Shown: positions 1 to 11,513, counted from the stretch's first letter. The stretch: DNA of 64,000 nt from Salinivibrio sharmensis (GCF_001995985.1 NZ_MUFC01000002.1:62001-126000); one strand, 5' to 3'. Notes: generated from the sequence alone by a model not told the origin. A program made the numbers and translations.

Positions 1-38
1 TACGTCGAATTCAACAACGCAAGGACGAGTTGGAGTAG
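1..38 (+). CDS. pdhR: C-terminal end of upstream gene, probably pdhR (partial)
   Basis: The third reading frame is open from the window edge and reads RRIQQRKDELE followed by TAG at 36-38. It lies just before aceE. In Vibrionaceae and enterics the GntR-family pyruvate-sensing repressor PdhR precedes aceE and ends in a charged tail of this kind. Only 11 residues are visible, so the identity rests on position and is an inference. Confidence 0.45.
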   Translation, partial: RRIQQRKDELE

Positions 39-127
39 CCTTATTCGCACCCATAAAAACGCGAAGGGCACTGCAGCTGCGACAACGTTTGTTTTGTACG
101 AGTCAATCAACGAAAGGATAGATCGCC

Positions 128-2794
128 ATGTCTGAAGTCATGAAACATGACGTGGACGCACTTGAAACACAAGAGTGGTTGCAAGCTCTTGAGTCAGTCG
201 TTCGTGAAGAAGGTGTAGAACGTGCCCAGTTCCTTCTGGAGCAAGTATTAGAGCAAGCACGTTTAGACGGTGTTGACATGCCAACGGGCGTGACCACCAA
301 CTATGTAAATACCATTCCTGCTGATCAAGAGCCTGCTTACCCAGGTGATGTGAATCTGGAACGCCGTATCCGTTCTATCATTCGTTGGAACGCAATCATG
401 ATCGTGTTGCGTGCGTCCAAGAAAGATTTAGAGCTGGGTGGCCACATGGCATCATTCCAGTCTTCGGCGGCATTTTATGAGACCTGCTTTAACCACTTCT
501 TCCGTGCGCCTAACGAGAAAGACGGTGGCGACTTGGTGTATTATCAAGGTCATATTTCTCCAGGTATCTATGCCCGTGCCTTTGTTGAAGGCCGCTTGAG
601 CGAAGAACAGCTCGACAACTTCCGTCAGGAAGTGGATGGTAAAGGTGTATCGTCTTATCCGCACCCGAAACTGATGCCTGAGTTCTGGCAGTTCCCAACC
701 GTGTCTATGGGTCTGGGTCCGATTGCGTCTATCTATCAAGCGCGTTTCCTCAAATACCTCAACGGTCGTGGCCTGAAAGACACCTCTGAGCAGCGTGTTT
801 ATGCGTTCCTCGGTGACGGTGAGATGGATGAGCCAGAGTCACGCGGTGCGCTGTCATTTGCGGCGCGTGAAAAACTGGATAACCTTTGCTTCTTGATTAA
901 CTGTAACCTGCAGCGCCTTGATGGTCCTGTAATGGGTAACGGTAAAATCGTTCAAGAGCTGGAAGGCCTATTTAAAGGTGCTGGCTGGAACGTGATCAAA
1001 GTGGTTTGGGGCTCTGGTTGGGACAAGCTGCTGGCCAAAGACACCTCAGGTAAATTACTGCAGTTGATGAATGAAACCATCGACGGTGATTACCAGACGT
1101 TCAAATCGAAAGATGGCGCTTACGTACGCGAACACTTCTTCGGCAAGTACCCAGAAACAGCAGCCTTGGTTGCAGACATGACTGACGAAGAGATCTTTGC
1201 GCTTAAGCGTGGTGGTCATGAACCATCAAAACTGTTTGCTGCGTTTAAAGCCGCACAAGAGTGCAACGACCGTCCAACTGTGATCCTGGCAAAAACCGTT
1301 AAAGGTTACGGCATGGGTGAAGCGGCTGAAGGTAAAAACATCGCGCACCAAGTGAAGAAAATGGACATGACTCATGTTCACGCGATGCGCGACCGTCTTG
1401 GCCTGCAAGACTTGTTGTCTGACGACGATGTACAAAATCTGACGTACCTGAAGTTGGAAGAAGGCTCTGCCGAGTACGAATACCTGCACGCGCGCCGTAA
1501 AGCGCTACACGGTTATACCCCACAGCGTCTGCCTAAATTCACTCAAGAACTGACACTGCCAAAACTGGACGATTTCTCAGCCCTGCTGTCTGAGCAGAAG
1601 CGCGATATCTCTACCACCATGGCCTTTGTACGCTCTTTGAATGTATTGCTTAAAGACAAAAGCATTGGCAAAAACATTGTGCCAATCATTGCCGACGAAG
1701 CGCGTACCTTTGGTATGGAAGGCTTGTTCCGTCAAGTAGGTATCTACAACCCACACGGTCAGACTTACACCCCAGAAGACCGCGGTGTGGTGTCTTACTA
1801 CAAAGAAGAGCAAGGCGGCCAAGTACTGCAAGAAGGGATCAACGAGCTCGGTGCGATGTCATCATGGGTTGCCGCGGCGACCTCTTACAGCACCAATGAT
1901 CTACCAATGATCCCATTCTACATCTACTACTCAATGTTCGGCTTCCAACGTGTTGGCGACATGGCGTGGATGGCAGGTGACCAACAAGCGCGTGGTTTCC
2001 TATTGGGGGCAACTGCCGGTCGTACAACGCTTAACGGTGAAGGTCTGCAACACGAAGACGGTCACAGCCATATCCTGGCAAGCACGGTACCTAACTGTGT
2101 TTCTTACGACCCAACCTTCGCGTACGAAGTCGCGGTGATCATGCAAGACGGTATCCGTCGAATGTACGGTCCTGACCAAGAAAATATCTATTACTACCTG
2201 ACGCTGATGAACGAAAACTATCATCAGCCAGCGATGCCTGAGGGCGCGGAAGAAGGTATCCGTAAAGGTATCTACAAGCTAGAAACCTACACGGGCGACA
2301 AAGCGAAAGTCCAGCTAATGGGCTCAGGCACGATCATGACGGAAGTGCGCAAAGCGGCGAAACTGCTTAGCGATGAGTACGGTGTGGCGTCTGACGTCTA
2401 CAGCGTGACCTCGTTCAACGAACTCGCACGTGACGGCCAAGATGTCGATCGCTTCAACATGTTGAACCCAGATGCAGAGGCACAAGTTCCTTACATTCAA
2501 ACTGTAATGGGCACAGAGCCAGCGATTGCTGCTACTGACTACATGAAGAACTACGCTGACCAAGTTCGTGCGTTTGTCCCAGCTGAATCTTACAAAGTGC
2601 TGGGCACTGACGGCTTTGGTCGCTCTGACAGCCGCGAAAACCTACGTCGTCACTTCGAAGTGAACGCAGGCTATGTGGTTGTTGCAGCACTTAATGAGCT
2701 GGCTAAGCGTGGCGATGTTGATAAGAAACTGGTCGCAGAAGCGATTAAGAAGTTCGACATCGATACCAACAAAGTAAACCCGCTGTTCGCGTAA
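128..2794 (+). CDS. aceE: Pyruvate dehydrogenase E1 component
   Basis: This is the homodimeric thiamine-diphosphate E1 subunit of the pyruvate dehydrogenase complex. It decarboxylates pyruvate and passes the acetyl group to the lipoyl arms of AceF. The protein has 888 residues (E. coli AceE 887) and matches it from end to end. The ThDP/Mg motif GDGEMDEPES lies near residue 230 and is followed by the INCNLQRLDGPV segment. The start ATG has the SD-like AAAGGA at 113-118, 9 bases upstream; a second ATG five codons in is less well placed. It is the first gene of aceE-aceF, with lpd after a 185-base gap. The family assignment is certain. Control by PdhR is likely, but its operator is not in this window. 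Confidence 0.98.
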   Translation: MSEVMKHDVDALETQEWLQALESVVREEGVERAQFLLEQVLEQARLDGVDMPTGVTTNYVNTIPADQEPAYPGDVNLERRIRSIIRWNAIMIVLRASKKDLELGGHMASFQSSAAFYETCFNHFFRAPNEKDGGDLVYYQGHISPGIYARAFVEGRLSEEQLDNFRQEVDGKGVSSYPHPKLMPEFWQFPTVSMGLGPIASIYQARFLKYLNGRGLKDTSEQRVYAFLGDGEMDEPESRGALSFAAREKLDNLCFLINCNLQRLDGPVMGNGKIVQELEGLFKGAGWNVIKVVWGSGWDKLLAKDTSGKLLQLMNETIDGDYQTFKSKDGAYVREHFFGKYPETAALVADMTDEEIFALKRGGHEPSKLFAAFKAAQECNDRPTVILAKTVKGYGMGEAAEGKNIAHQVKKMDMTHVHAMRDRLGLQDLLSDDDVQNLTYLKLEEGSAEYEYLHARRKALHGYTPQRLPKFTQELTLPKLDDFSALLSEQKRDISTTMAFVRSLNVLLKDKSIGKNIVPIIADEARTFGMEGLFRQVGIYNPHGQTYTPEDRGVVSYYKEEQGGQVLQEGINELGAMSSWVAAATSYSTNDLPMIPFYIYYSMFGFQRVGDMAWMAGDQQARGFLLGATAGRTTLNGEGLQHEDGHSHILASTVPNCVSYDPTFAYEVAVIMQDGIRRMYGPDQENIYYYLTLMNENYHQPAMPEGAEEGIRKGIYKLETYTGDKAKVQLMGSGTIMTEVRKAAKLLSDEYGVASDVYSVTSFNELARDGQDVDRFNMLNPDAEAQVPYIQTVMGTEPAIAATDYMKNYADQVRAFVPAESYKVLGTDGFGRSDSRENLRRHFEVNAGYVVVAALNELAKRGDVDKKLVAEAIKKFDIDTNKVNPLFA

Positions 2795-2806
2795 GAGGCT
2801 GAAATA

Positions 2807-4684
2807 ATGTCAATCGAGATTAATGTACCTGACATCGGTGCGGATGAAGTAGAAGTGACTGAGATCCTTGTCAGCGTGGGTGACAAGGTTGAAGAAGAGC
2901 AGTCGTTAATCACCGTTGAAGGTGATAAAGCATCCATGGAAGTCCCTGCATCACAAGCGGGTGTGGTCAAGGAAATTAAAATTGCCGAGGGTGACAAAGT
3001 CACCACCGGCTCTTTGATGATGATCTTTGAAGCGGAAAGCGCCGCACAAAGCGCGCCAGCGCAAGAGGCGGCACCAGCGGCTGCCCCTGCAGCCGCATCA
3101 GAAGTTAAAGAAGTGCACGTGCCGGATATCGGCGGCGATGAAGTCGAAGTGACCGAGATCATGGTGGCGGTAGGCGATAGCGTCGACGAAGAGCAATCAT
3201 TGATCACCGTTGAAGGCGATAAAGCCTCAATGGAAGTGCCAGCACCGTTTGCGGGTACCGTAAAAGAGATCAAAATTGCTTCAGGTGACAAGGTATCAAC
3301 CGGCTCACTTATCATGATGTTTGAAGTCGGCAGCAGTGCACCTGCTGAAGCGCCGGCACAAGCTGCACCTGCGGCCCCAGCCGCGTCGGAAAACAAAGAC
3401 GTAAACGTTCCTGACATTGGCGGTGATGAAGTCGAAGTGACGGACATCATGGTCGCTGTGGGCGACACGGTTGAAGAAGAGCAGTCACTGATCACCGTTG
3501 AAGGCGACAAAGCGTCAATGGAAGTGCCGGCACCGTTTGCAGGTACGGTCAAAGAAATCAAAATCGCCGCAGGCGACAAAGTGTCTACTGGCTCGCACAT
3601 CATGGTGTTCGAGGTGGCGGGTAGCGCACCTGCCGCACCAGCGCCGGCTGCTGCGCCTGCTGCAGAGGAAAAATCTGCGCCTGCGCCAGCACCAAAGGCG
3701 GAAGCCCCATCAGCGGCTAAAGCTGACGCCGGTAACGACGAGTTTGTCGAAAACAAAGAGTACGCCCACGCGTCACCTGTTGTTCGTCGTCTTGCGCGTG
3801 AGTTCGGTGTTAACTTGGCGAAAGTCAAAGGTACCGGTCGTAAAGGACGTGTACTGAAAGAAGACGTGCAAGGCTATGTGAAAGAGGCACTTAAGCGTCT
3901 TGAATCTGGCGCGGCGTCTGGCTCAGGCGACGGCAGTGCACTTGGCCTGCTCCCTTGGCCGAAAGTGGACTTCAGCAAATTCGGTGAAACCGAAGTGAAA
4001 CCACTGTCTCGCATCAAGAAGATCTCGGGTGCGAACCTGGCACGTAACTGGGTGATGATCCCGCATGTGACCCAGTGGGATAACGCCGATATCACTGAAG
4101 TTGAAGCGTTCCGTAAAGAGCAAAACGCGATCGAGAAGAAGAAAGAGTCAGGCATGAAGATCACCCCATTGGTGTTCATCATGAAAGCGGCTGCTAAAGC
4201 GCTGGAAGCTTTCCCTTCATTCAACGCGTCACTGTCTGAAGACGGTGAAAGCCTGATCATGAAGAAGTATGTCAACATCGGTATCGCGGTTGACACACCA
4301 AATGGTCTGGTCGTGCCTGTCTTTAAAGACGTCAACAAGAAAGGCATTCACGAGCTGTCTGAAGAGCTGATGGTGGTATCGAAGAAAGCCCGTGCCGGTA
4401 AGCTGACGGCGTCAGATATGCAAGGTGGTTGCTTTACCATCTCTAGCCTAGGTGGCCTCGGCGGTACGGCATTTACGCCAATCGTTAATGCACCAGAAGT
4501 GTCTATCTTGGGTGTGTCTAAGTCAGAAATGAAGCCAGTATGGAACGGTAAGGACTTTGAACCTCGCCTGATGCTGCCGCTGTCATTATCTTACGACCAC
4601 CGTGTGATTGACGGTGCCGAGGGCGCGCGCTTTATTAGCTACCTCAACGGCTTACTGTCTGATATTCGCCGTTTGGTACTCTAA
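2807..4684 (+). CDS. aceF: Dihydrolipoyl acetyltransferase E2 of pyruvate dehydrogenase
   Basis: E2 forms the core of the pyruvate dehydrogenase complex and moves acetyl groups from E1 to CoA. Its 625 residues hold three lipoyl domains (about 1-77, 100-175 and 195-272). Each has the GDKAS lipoylation motif, with Lys41, Lys139 and Lys235. Ala/Pro-rich linkers separate them. A peripheral-subunit binding domain follows (about 325-365), then the acetyltransferase domain with DHRVIDG and catalytic His598 near the C-terminus. Domains 2 and 3 are almost identical, so the DNA carries internal direct repeats that can recombine. It starts 12 bases after aceE and is clearly cotranscribed with it. Three lipoyl domains is the normal number in E. 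coli and Vibrio. Confidence 0.98.
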   Translation: MSIEINVPDIGADEVEVTEILVSVGDKVEEEQSLITVEGDKASMEVPASQAGVVKEIKIAEGDKVTTGSLMMIFEAESAAQSAPAQEAAPAAAPAAASEVKEVHVPDIGGDEVEVTEIMVAVGDSVDEEQSLITVEGDKASMEVPAPFAGTVKEIKIASGDKVSTGSLIMMFEVGSSAPAEAPAQAAPAAPAASENKDVNVPDIGGDEVEVTDIMVAVGDTVEEEQSLITVEGDKASMEVPAPFAGTVKEIKIAAGDKVSTGSHIMVFEVAGSAPAAPAPAAAPAAEEKSAPAPAPKAEAPSAAKADAGNDEFVENKEYAHASPVVRRLAREFGVNLAKVKGTGRKGRVLKEDVQGYVKEALKRLESGAASGSGDGSALGLLPWPKVDFSKFGETEVKPLSRIKKISGANLARNWVMIPHVTQWDNADITEVEAFRKEQNAIEKKKESGMKITPLVFIMKAAAKALEAFPSFNASLSEDGESLIMKKYVNIGIAVDTPNGLVVPVFKDVNKKGIHELSEELMVVSKKARAGKLTASDMQGGCFTISSLGGLGGTAFTPIVNAPEVSILGVSKSEMKPVWNGKDFEPRLMLPLSLSYDHRVIDGAEGARFISYLNGLLSDIRRLVL

Positions 4685-4693
4685 TCGCAATAC

Positions 4694-4736
4694 CAACAAC
4701 CCGACTGGCCGGTTAAAGGCCGGTCGGGAATTGTTG
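4694..4736 (+). terminator. Hairpin between aceF and lpd (attenuator or partial terminator)
   Basis: A strong stem, CCCGACTGGCC against GGCCGGTCGGG, is extended by CAACAA/TTGTTG at its base. It has no clean U tract, so it probably stabilises the aceEF end or attenuates readthrough into lpd and is not a full terminator. E. coli also separates lpd from aceEF and gives it an extra promoter. Confidence 0.55.
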
Positions 4737-4869
4737 TGCAGCTCACAGGCTATGGGTTTTTATTTTTCAGCCCATTAACATGGCTGTAAACTGTGGCTCC
4801 CAGATACCCACAACAATAAAAAATTACCGCTCTTAGCCTGTCAGGGAATAAGACTATAACGAGGTCAGA

Positions 4870-6294
4870 ATGAGTAAAGAAATCAAAGCGCAAGTCGTCG
4901 TCCTTGGCGCTGGTCCTGCTGGATACTCCGCCGCTTTCCGCTGTGCCGACCTAGGTTTGGAAACCGTATTGGTTGAACGTTACAACAACCTTGGCGGTGT
5001 GTGTCTAAACGTCGGCTGTATTCCATCTAAAGCCCTACTTCACGTTGCCAAAGTAATTGAAGAAGCCAAAGCCATGGCCGAGCACGGCGTGGTATTTGGC
5101 GAACCACAAACCGATATCGACAAGATCCGCTCTTGGAAAGATAAGGTCATTGGTCAACTGACTGGCGGCTTAGGCGGTATGGCTAAGCAGCGTAAAGTGA
5201 CAGTGGTCAATGGTACAGGCCGTTTCACTGGCGCTAACACCCTGTTAGTCGAAGGGGAAGAAAGCACCACCATTAATTTTGATAACGCCATCATCGCGGC
5301 CGGCTCTCGTCCTATCGAGCTGCCATTTATCCCGCATGATGACCCACGCATTTGGGACTCCACCGACGCCCTAGAGCTCAAAGAAGTACCCGAGAAGATG
5401 CTATTAATGGGTGGCGGTATCATCGGCCTAGAAATGGGAACCGTATACCACGCACTCGGCTCACAGGTTGATGTGGTCGAAATGTGCGATCAGGTGATCC
5501 CTGCGGCAGATAAAGACGTTATCAAAGTCTTTACTAAGCGCATCAGCAAGAAGATGAACCTCATGCTGGAAACCAAGGTGACCGCGGTAGAAGCCAAAGA
5601 AGACGGCATCTACGTCACCATGGAAGGCAAGAAAGCCCCAGCAGAGCCTGTTCGCTATGACGCTGTCTTGGTTGCCATCGGCCGTAGCCCGAATGGCAAG
5701 CTGCTTGATGCGGGCCAAGCGGGGGTTGAAGTTGACGATCGTGGCTTTATCAATGTTGATAAGCAAATGCGTACTAACGTGCCGCATATCTATGCGATCG
5801 GTGACATCGTGGGTCAGCCTATGCTGGCGCATAAAGGTGTACATGAAGGCCATGTGGCGGCAGAGGTTATCTCAGGTAAGAAGCATTACTTCGATCCAAA
5901 AGTGATCCCATCGATTGCGTACACTGAGCCAGAAGTGGCTTGGGTCGGTAAAACCGAGAAAGAGTGTAAAGAAGAAGGCATTAACTACGAAGTGGCGACC
6001 TTCCCATGGGCGGCTTCAGGTCGTGCGATTGCATCTGACTGTTCAGACGGCATGACTAAGATGATCTTCGATAAAGACACCCACCGTGTGATCGGTGGTG
6101 CCGTCGTGGGTACCAACGGCGGCGAATTACTGGGTGAAATCGGTCTTGCCATCGAAATGGGTTGTGACGCCGAAGATGTCGCGCTAACCGTTCACGCTCA
6201 CCCAACCTTGCACGAATCGGTTGGTTTGGCTGCAGAAGTGTTTGAAGGCTCAATCACAGATATGCCTAACCCGAAAGCGAAGAAAAAGAAATAA
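4870..6294 (+). CDS. lpd: Dihydrolipoamide dehydrogenase (E3)
   Basis: This FAD enzyme reoxidises dihydrolipoyl groups with NAD+. It is shared by the pyruvate and 2-oxoglutarate dehydrogenases and the glycine cleavage system. The protein has 474 residues, the same as E. coli LpdA. Visible are the N-terminal FAD dinucleotide motif GAGPAG (13-18), the redox disulfide C45-LNVG-C50, the NAD domain GGGIIG, the second FAD motif AIGD, and the C-terminal catalytic pair His444/Glu449 in HPTLHES. The tail is lysine-rich. A GAGG ribosome site precedes the ATG. A strong terminator follows. Confidence 0.98.
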   Translation: MSKEIKAQVVVLGAGPAGYSAAFRCADLGLETVLVERYNNLGGVCLNVGCIPSKALLHVAKVIEEAKAMAEHGVVFGEPQTDIDKIRSWKDKVIGQLTGGLGGMAKQRKVTVVNGTGRFTGANTLLVEGEESTTINFDNAIIAAGSRPIELPFIPHDDPRIWDSTDALELKEVPEKMLLMGGGIIGLEMGTVYHALGSQVDVVEMCDQVIPAADKDVIKVFTKRISKKMNLMLETKVTAVEAKEDGIYVTMEGKKAPAEPVRYDAVLVAIGRSPNGKLLDAGQAGVEVDDRGFINVDKQMRTNVPHIYAIGDIVGQPMLAHKGVHEGHVAAEVISGKKHYFDPKVIPSIAYTEPEVAWVGKTEKECKEEGINYEVATFPWAASGRAIASDCSDGMTKMIFDKDTHRVIGGAVVGTNGGELLGEIGLAIEMGCDAEDVALTVHAHPTLHESVGLAAEVFEGSITDMPNPKAKKKK

Positions 6295-6320
6295 ACCAAG
6301 TGTTTAGATTTTTCTGACTC

Positions 6321-6345
6321 AGCCCCGCCATGCGGGGCTTTTTTT
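6321..6345 (+). terminator. Rho-independent terminator of aceEF-lpd
   Basis: The stem AGCCCCGC-CAT-GCGGGGCT is followed by a run of seven T on the plus strand, 26 bases after the lpd stop. Confidence 0.92.
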
Positions 6346-6370
6346 GTATCTGTGAACCCGCGTGATCGTG

Positions 6371-6394
6371 AAAAAAGCGGGCCAAGGCCCGCTT
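6371..6394 (-). terminator. Terminator of the chemoreceptor gene
   Basis: On the minus strand the stem AAGCGGGCC/GGCCCGCTT is followed by TTTT. It lies about 30 bases past the stop of the convergent chemoreceptor gene. Confidence 0.85.
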
Positions 6395-6423
6395 CGTGCG
6401 TCAGTAGGTAGAATCGCAATGGT

Positions 6424-8337
6424 TTAGAGCTTAAAGCTCCCTACCAAGGTATCAAGGCGTTTGGAAAGATCGCGCAGTGACTCACTGGCTTCTGCCATGG
6501 TGTTGGCAGTATCAGCGGTTTGCTGTGAGCTTTGGTTAATCTCTTCGATATTTTGGTTAATATCGTTAACCACGGTGGACTGCTCTTCAGTCGCGGTGGC
6601 CACCTGGGTGTTCATGTCCGAGATTTGCACAATTTGCTCGTTGATTGCATTGAGCGATTGTGACGCCTCATCGGAAGCATTGACCCCTTCGGCGGTCATG
6701 GTGCGGCTTTGCTCCATGGCTTGAACCGCATTGTGCGCTTCTGTCTGGAGACGGTCGATCATGGTTTGTATTTCATCGGTTGAATCTGACGTGCGGCTAG
6801 CCAGGTTACGGACCTCATCGGCAACAACCGCAAAGCCGCGTCCTTGCTCGCCAGCTCGAGCCGCTTCAATTGCCGCGTTCAGCGCCAGCAAGTTGGTTTG
6901 CTCGGAGATGCCGCGGATCACATCCAAAATACCACCAATTGAATCGGTGTTTTCAGCCAGGGCGCTGATCACTTTTGACATATTCTCCATGTCATCAGCC
7001 AGACGAGCGATAGTATCTCGTGCCTGGGTGACCACGCCTTGGCCGCTTGCTGCATCATCAGAGGCTTGGTTGGCGGCACTGGCAGCACTGGCGGCATTGC
7101 CTGCAATCTCATTAACGGTCGCCCCCATTTCATTGATGGCGGTAACCACTTGCACCGTACGATCCCGCTGATACTCGCTTTGCGATTGGGTGGCGCCGGC
7201 TTGTGAAGAGACTTGCTCGGCCGCACTACGTAACTCGCCACCGGTACGGGCAACGTCTGACACCAAGCGGTGAATTTTCTCAACAAAGCTATTAAAGCCA
7301 GAAGCCAACTGGCCAATTTCGTCTTGGCTGTTGATATCCACGCGCTGGCGTAAATCCCCTTCACCTTCACCGATCTCACGGAACACATTGGCGACATATT
7401 GGATTGGTTTAGTAATGGTCGCAGCGAGCCAGACGGCAACGACGATAAAGATGAGGCCTACGACGACCGATACCAACAAGATTTGATTACGTGTTTCATT
7501 GAGGGGGGCATAGACTTCTTCGGCAGGGACATCTGCAATAACAAACCAATCCATGGAGGGAACATAACTGGATGCCAGCAGTACTTCTTCACCATTAATG
7601 CTGGTGTCGAGCAGGTTAAAATCGCCTTTTTGTAGCAAGCTGCGCGCTTGCCCACCATAGATATCGCTTAAGGTTTGCTCGCCCATCAGATTGGTGTCGC
7701 GGTGCAGTTGCACTAGACCGTCAGCGTTGACCAAGAAGACAAAACCAGACTGTTCAATTTTAAACTGATTCAAAAAGCGGGTCATGTCCTCCAGCGAGCG
7801 TGAGAAACCGGCCAATCCTTTACCGTTAAGCTGCTGGAAGTTGACAAATAACTTGAGTTCGCCGTTTTCTTCTTGGAAAACCTGGGCCATGGTGGCATTG
7901 CCACTGTCGAGAAAGTTGTAAAACCAACTGTCTTTTTCACGCGTTAACACCCGTAAAAAACCGTTTTGGTTCCAGTACTGCCCGGTATTGCGGTTGGCGA
8001 TAGACGCATCATTAAGGTCATATTGCTCACGCAGTACATTTAGTTGCTTGACCACTCGAGCCTCTTCGGCCGCGGAGATATCCTGGTTGATGATATCCAG
8101 CATCACCGGGTTAGAAGCAAGCTGGCGTGCGGCCGATTGTAGCTGATTGACCTCACTATCAATGGTATCTCTAAACTGGGTGAGGGTGGTAGGAAGCTCA
8201 TTTTCTAACAGGCGCTTTTCCATGATGTCGCGTGCTTGGCTCAAGCTCATATAACTGATGATGGCGGTGGAGGCGATCACCGCTGAGACAAATGCCAACA
8301 CGAGTTTTTGTTTGATCGTGAGTTGCTTTAGCTTCAT
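6424..8337 (-). CDS. Methyl-accepting chemotaxis protein, dCACHE type
   Basis: A 637-residue transmembrane chemoreceptor. TM1 is at about 12-32, followed by a periplasmic region of about 250 residues with the length and look of a double CACHE ligand-binding domain. TM2 is at about 285-307. A HAMP domain follows (about 308-360) and then the cytoplasmic signalling coiled coil with the invariant tip [20 protein letters not shown]. The protein ends in SFKL and lacks a CheR-tethering pentapeptide, so it probably serves the main flagellar array and not the chemosensory operon at 40.5 kb. dCACHE domains often bind amino acids, but the ligand here is not predictable. It is monocistronic. Confidence 0.93.
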   Translation of the reverse strand: MKLKQLTIKQKLVLAFVSAVIASTAIISYMSLSQARDIMEKRLLENELPTTLTQFRDTIDSEVNQLQSAARQLASNPVMLDIINQDISAAEEARVVKQLNVLREQYDLNDASIANRNTGQYWNQNGFLRVLTREKDSWFYNFLDSGNATMAQVFQEENGELKLFVNFQQLNGKGLAGFSRSLEDMTRFLNQFKIEQSGFVFLVNADGLVQLHRDTNLMGEQTLSDIYGGQARSLLQKGDFNLLDTSINGEEVLLASSYVPSMDWFVIADVPAEEVYAPLNETRNQILLVSVVVGLIFIVVAVWLAATITKPIQYVANVFREIGEGEGDLRQRVDINSQDEIGQLASGFNSFVEKIHRLVSDVARTGGELRSAAEQVSSQAGATQSQSEYQRDRTVQVVTAINEMGATVNEIAGNAASAASAANQASDDAASGQGVVTQARDTIARLADDMENMSKVISALAENTDSIGGILDVIRGISEQTNLLALNAAIEAARAGEQGRGFAVVADEVRNLASRTSDSTDEIQTMIDRLQTEAHNAVQAMEQSRTMTAEGVNASDEASQSLNAINEQIVQISDMNTQVATATEEQSTVVNDINQNIEEINQSSQQTADTANTMAEASESLRDLSKRLDTLVGSFKL

Positions 8338-8891
8338 GCCCTTCTCTCTATTTGGTCTATTAACAGACGATAGGTTAGCGTGACAAAAATGTGATGATGT
8401 TTATGGCACTAACATCTAAGTTAGCAAAAATGTGTGAATGATTGGTTTTTTATCGACCATGAAACAATAAAATTGAAGCCTTTGATCAGGGTTATTGATA
8501 AAAATGACACTCTCCTCGCGATTTCAACATAATGCGGTATAAGTTTGCTGGTCTCCGTGCTTCATCGTGGAATGAAGTAATGGTAGTCGGATCACTGCGA
8601 TATGGCGAAAAGCGGTGTAGAATCAGTCACAACCGCGATAGGCTCTGGGTAACCTGTACTCAGAGGTGGAGGATAGCGTACAGCACCACTAAGACCTAAG
8701 TATTATGTTTCATAAAACGAGTAGATTTTAATTTTAGGTTAAAAATGCTATCCTCACGCAGCGGTTACGTGCTCGAACCCTCGTCTTGCTGGAAAATTTT
8801 AATAAACTTCGCCGGATAAGCGTGATACGAGTACTAACACTTTCCAAGGATGTTGGATCACACGGTCTGACCGAGAAAAGAGGAAATAGTC
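8338..8891. other. 554-base intergenic region and long acnB leader
   Basis: No convincing gene is present. It holds the divergent promoters of the chemoreceptor and acnB. A candidate plus-strand promoter is ATGACA (8504-8509), 18 bases, CATAAT (8528-8533); this would give acnB a leader of about 350 bases or drive a small RNA. A weaker second candidate has TATCCT at 8749-8754. A small inverted repeat, CTCTG/CAGAG, lies near 8643-8665. Confidence 0.4.
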
Positions 8892-11489
8892 GTGCTTGAA
8901 GCCTACCGTAAACACGTCGAAGAACGTGCCGCTCAGGGTATTGTGCCTAAACCGCTTAACGCTGAGCAAACCGCCAGTTTGATAGAACTGCTGAAAAACC
9001 CGCCCGCTGGCGAAGAAGAAACCCTCGTTTACTTACTGGAAAACCGAATCCCACCCGGTGTGGATGAAGCCGCTTACGTGAAAGCGGGCTTTCTTGCCGC
9101 ACTGGCAAAAGGTGAAGCGCAGTCTCCGTTGATTAGCCCTGAGCGTGCCACTGAATTACTTGGCACCATGCAAGGTGGCTACAACATTGAGCCGCTGATC
9201 ACCTTACTTGATGATGACAAGCTTGCGCCGATTGCGGCGAAAGTGCTGTCTCATACCTTATTGATGTTCGATGCGTTTTACGACGTTGAAGACAAAATGA
9301 AAGCAGGCAATGCCTACGCCAAGCAGGTGATGGAGTCGTGGGCGAATGCTGAGTGGTACCTGGAAAAACCACAAATCCCTGAAAAAGTGACCCTGACGGT
9401 GTTCAAAGTCTCGGGTGAAACCAACACCGATGACTTGTCACCCGCGCCTGATGCGTGGTCACGCCCTGATATCCCCTTGCACGCGCTGGCCATGCTGAAA
9501 AACGAGCGTGAAGGTATCCATCCGGACAAACCGGGTGAGATTGGCCCAATCGAGCAAATGAAAAAGCTGGAAGAGAAAGGCCATCCACTGGTTTATGTCG
9601 GTGATGTGGTTGGCACCGGCTCATCTCGTAAATCGGCAACCAACTCGGTGTTGTGGTTTATGGGACACGATATTCCGAATGTCCCTAACAAGCGCTCAGG
9701 TGGTTTTTGTTTAGGTGGCAAAATCGCGCCGATTTTCTTTAATACCATGGAAGATGCGGGCGCTCTGCCGATTGAGCTTGATGTGAGTAAACTCAACATG
9801 GGCGATGTCATTGACCTGTATCCGGCCGACGGCAAAGTGTGCAAGCACGGCACCGATGAGATCCTGTCTACCTTCCAGCTGAAAACGGACATCTTATACG
9901 ATGAAGTGCGTGCTGGCGGACGTATCCCATTAATCATTGGCCGAGGCCTGACCGACAAAGCCCGCGAAAGCTTGGGGCTTGAGCCTTCTGAGGTTTTCCG
10001 TCGCCCACGTCCGGTCGCTGATTCCAATAAAGGCTTTACCTTGGCGCAAAAAATGGTGGGTAAAGCGTGTGGCGTTGAGGGTGTGCGCCCGAATACCTAT
10101 TGTGAGCCCAAAATGACCACCGTAGGCTCGCAAGACACTACCGGTCCCATGACACGCGATGAGCTGAAAGACTTGGCCTGCCTTGGCTTTACCGCTGATT
10201 TAACTATGCAGTCGTTCTGTCACACCTCGGCTTATCCAAAGCCGGTGGATGTGGAAACCCACCATACGCTGCCAGACTTTATTATGAACCGTGGTGGTGT
10301 GGCGCTGCGTCCCGGTGACGGCGTGATTCACTCATGGCTCAACCGTATGCTGCTGCCTGATACCGTGGGAACGGGGGGGGATTCACATACCCGCTTCCCG
10401 CTGGGGATTTCTTTCCCGGCAGGCTCGGGCCTAGTGGCTTTTGCAGCGGCAACTGGGGTGATGCCTTTAGATATGCCCGAGTCAGTGCTGGTACGCTTTA
10501 AAGGTGAGATGCAACCTGGCGTCACATTGCGCGACCTGGTGCATGCAATCCCTTACTTTGGCATTCAAAAAGGACTGCTCACGGTGGAGAAGTCGGGCAA
10601 AATTAACGAATTCTCCGGTCGCATTTTGGAAATTGAAGGGGTTGAACACCTCACGGTTGAGCAGGCGTTTGAGCTATCAGATGCGTCAGCGGAGCGTTCA
10701 GCGGCTGGCTGTACCGTTAAGTTATCGCAAGACTCTGTGGCTGAATATTTAGAGTCTAACATTGTGATGCTGAAATGGATGATCTCTGAGGGCTATGGCG
10801 ATCGCCGTACCATCGAGCGTCGCATCCAAGCGATGCAACAGTGGCTGGAAAACCCAAGTTTGATGGAAGCAGATAAAGATGCCGAGTATGCGCATGTGCT
10901 TGAAATCGATCTGGCTGACATCAAAGAGCCGATTCTGTGCGCGCCGAATGATCCAGATGATGCACGTAGCTTGTCAGATGTGGCAGGTGACAGTGTTGAT
11001 GAAGTCTTTATCGGCAGCTGTATGACCAACATTGGCCACTTCCGCGCGGCGGGTAAACTGTTGGACAAGTTCGGAGGGAGTTTATCTACCCGTATGTGGG
11101 TAGCACCACCGACGAAGATGGACCGAGATCAGCTCACCGCCGAAGGTTACTACGGCATTTATGGTCGGGCAGGGGTGCGTATCGAAACGCCAGGATGCTC
11201 ATTGTGTATGGGTAACCAAGCACGAGTGGCAGAAAAATCCACTGTTCTGTCAACGTCGACGCGTAACTTCCCCAATCGACTTGGCACGGGCGCGAATGTC
11301 TATCTCGCGTCAGCGGAGTTGTCTGCTGTCGGCGCGATCCTTGGGCGTATTCCGACCAAAGAGGAGTATCTTGAGTACGCGGAGCAAATCAATGCGACCG
11401 CCAGCGATACCTATCGCTACCTCAACTTCCATCAAATGGATGCCTACACCAAAAAAGCGGATGATGTGATTATTAAAGCCGCGGTATAA
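8892..11489 (+). CDS. acnB: Aconitate hydratase B
   Basis: The main TCA-cycle aconitase (citrate to isocitrate), which in many gammaproteobacteria also acts on 2-methylcitrate. Its 865 residues equal E. coli AcnB in length, with the B-type order: HEAT-like domain first, swivel domain next, catalytic domains last. The 4Fe-4S ligands are visible as SCMTN and as Cys769/Cys772 in CSLCMGN. The start is GTG with GAGGAAATA just upstream; the next residues [16 protein letters not shown] match the family start. When its cluster is lost, AcnB is known to bind mRNA. A terminator follows, facing the convergent glycerate kinase. Confidence 0.97.
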   Translation: MLEAYRKHVEERAAQGIVPKPLNAEQTASLIELLKNPPAGEEETLVYLLENRIPPGVDEAAYVKAGFLAALAKGEAQSPLISPERATELLGTMQGGYNIEPLITLLDDDKLAPIAAKVLSHTLLMFDAFYDVEDKMKAGNAYAKQVMESWANAEWYLEKPQIPEKVTLTVFKVSGETNTDDLSPAPDAWSRPDIPLHALAMLKNEREGIHPDKPGEIGPIEQMKKLEEKGHPLVYVGDVVGTGSSRKSATNSVLWFMGHDIPNVPNKRSGGFCLGGKIAPIFFNTMEDAGALPIELDVSKLNMGDVIDLYPADGKVCKHGTDEILSTFQLKTDILYDEVRAGGRIPLIIGRGLTDKARESLGLEPSEVFRRPRPVADSNKGFTLAQKMVGKACGVEGVRPNTYCEPKMTTVGSQDTTGPMTRDELKDLACLGFTADLTMQSFCHTSAYPKPVDVETHHTLPDFIMNRGGVALRPGDGVIHSWLNRMLLPDTVGTGGDSHTRFPLGISFPAGSGLVAFAAATGVMPLDMPESVLVRFKGEMQPGVTLRDLVHAIPYFGIQKGLLTVEKSGKINEFSGRILEIEGVEHLTVEQAFELSDASAERSAAGCTVKLSQDSVAEYLESNIVMLKWMISEGYGDRRTIERRIQAMQQWLENPSLMEADKDAEYAHVLEIDLADIKEPILCAPNDPDDARSLSDVAGDSVDEVFIGSCMTNIGHFRAAGKLLDKFGGSLSTRMWVAPPTKMDRDQLTAEGYYGIYGRAGVRIETPGCSLCMGNQARVAEKSTVLSTSTRNFPNRLGTGANVYLASAELSAVGAILGRIPTKEEYLEYAEQINATASDTYRYLNFHQMDAYTKKADDVIIKAAV

Positions 11490-11513
11490 CGGCTGTTGAC
11501 TCATTTCGTTCTG

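Noticed and set aside
3100-3630. DNA direct repeats within aceF as a separate element.
   Set aside because: They simply encode lipoyl domains 2 and 3 and are normal for E2.
2671-3828. A 385-codon open frame on the minus strand, opposite aceF.
   Set aside because: It is a shadow of the Ala/Pro/Glu-rich lipoyl repeats of aceF. Its protein is low-complexity (Ala, Ser, Thr) and repeats three times just as aceF does.
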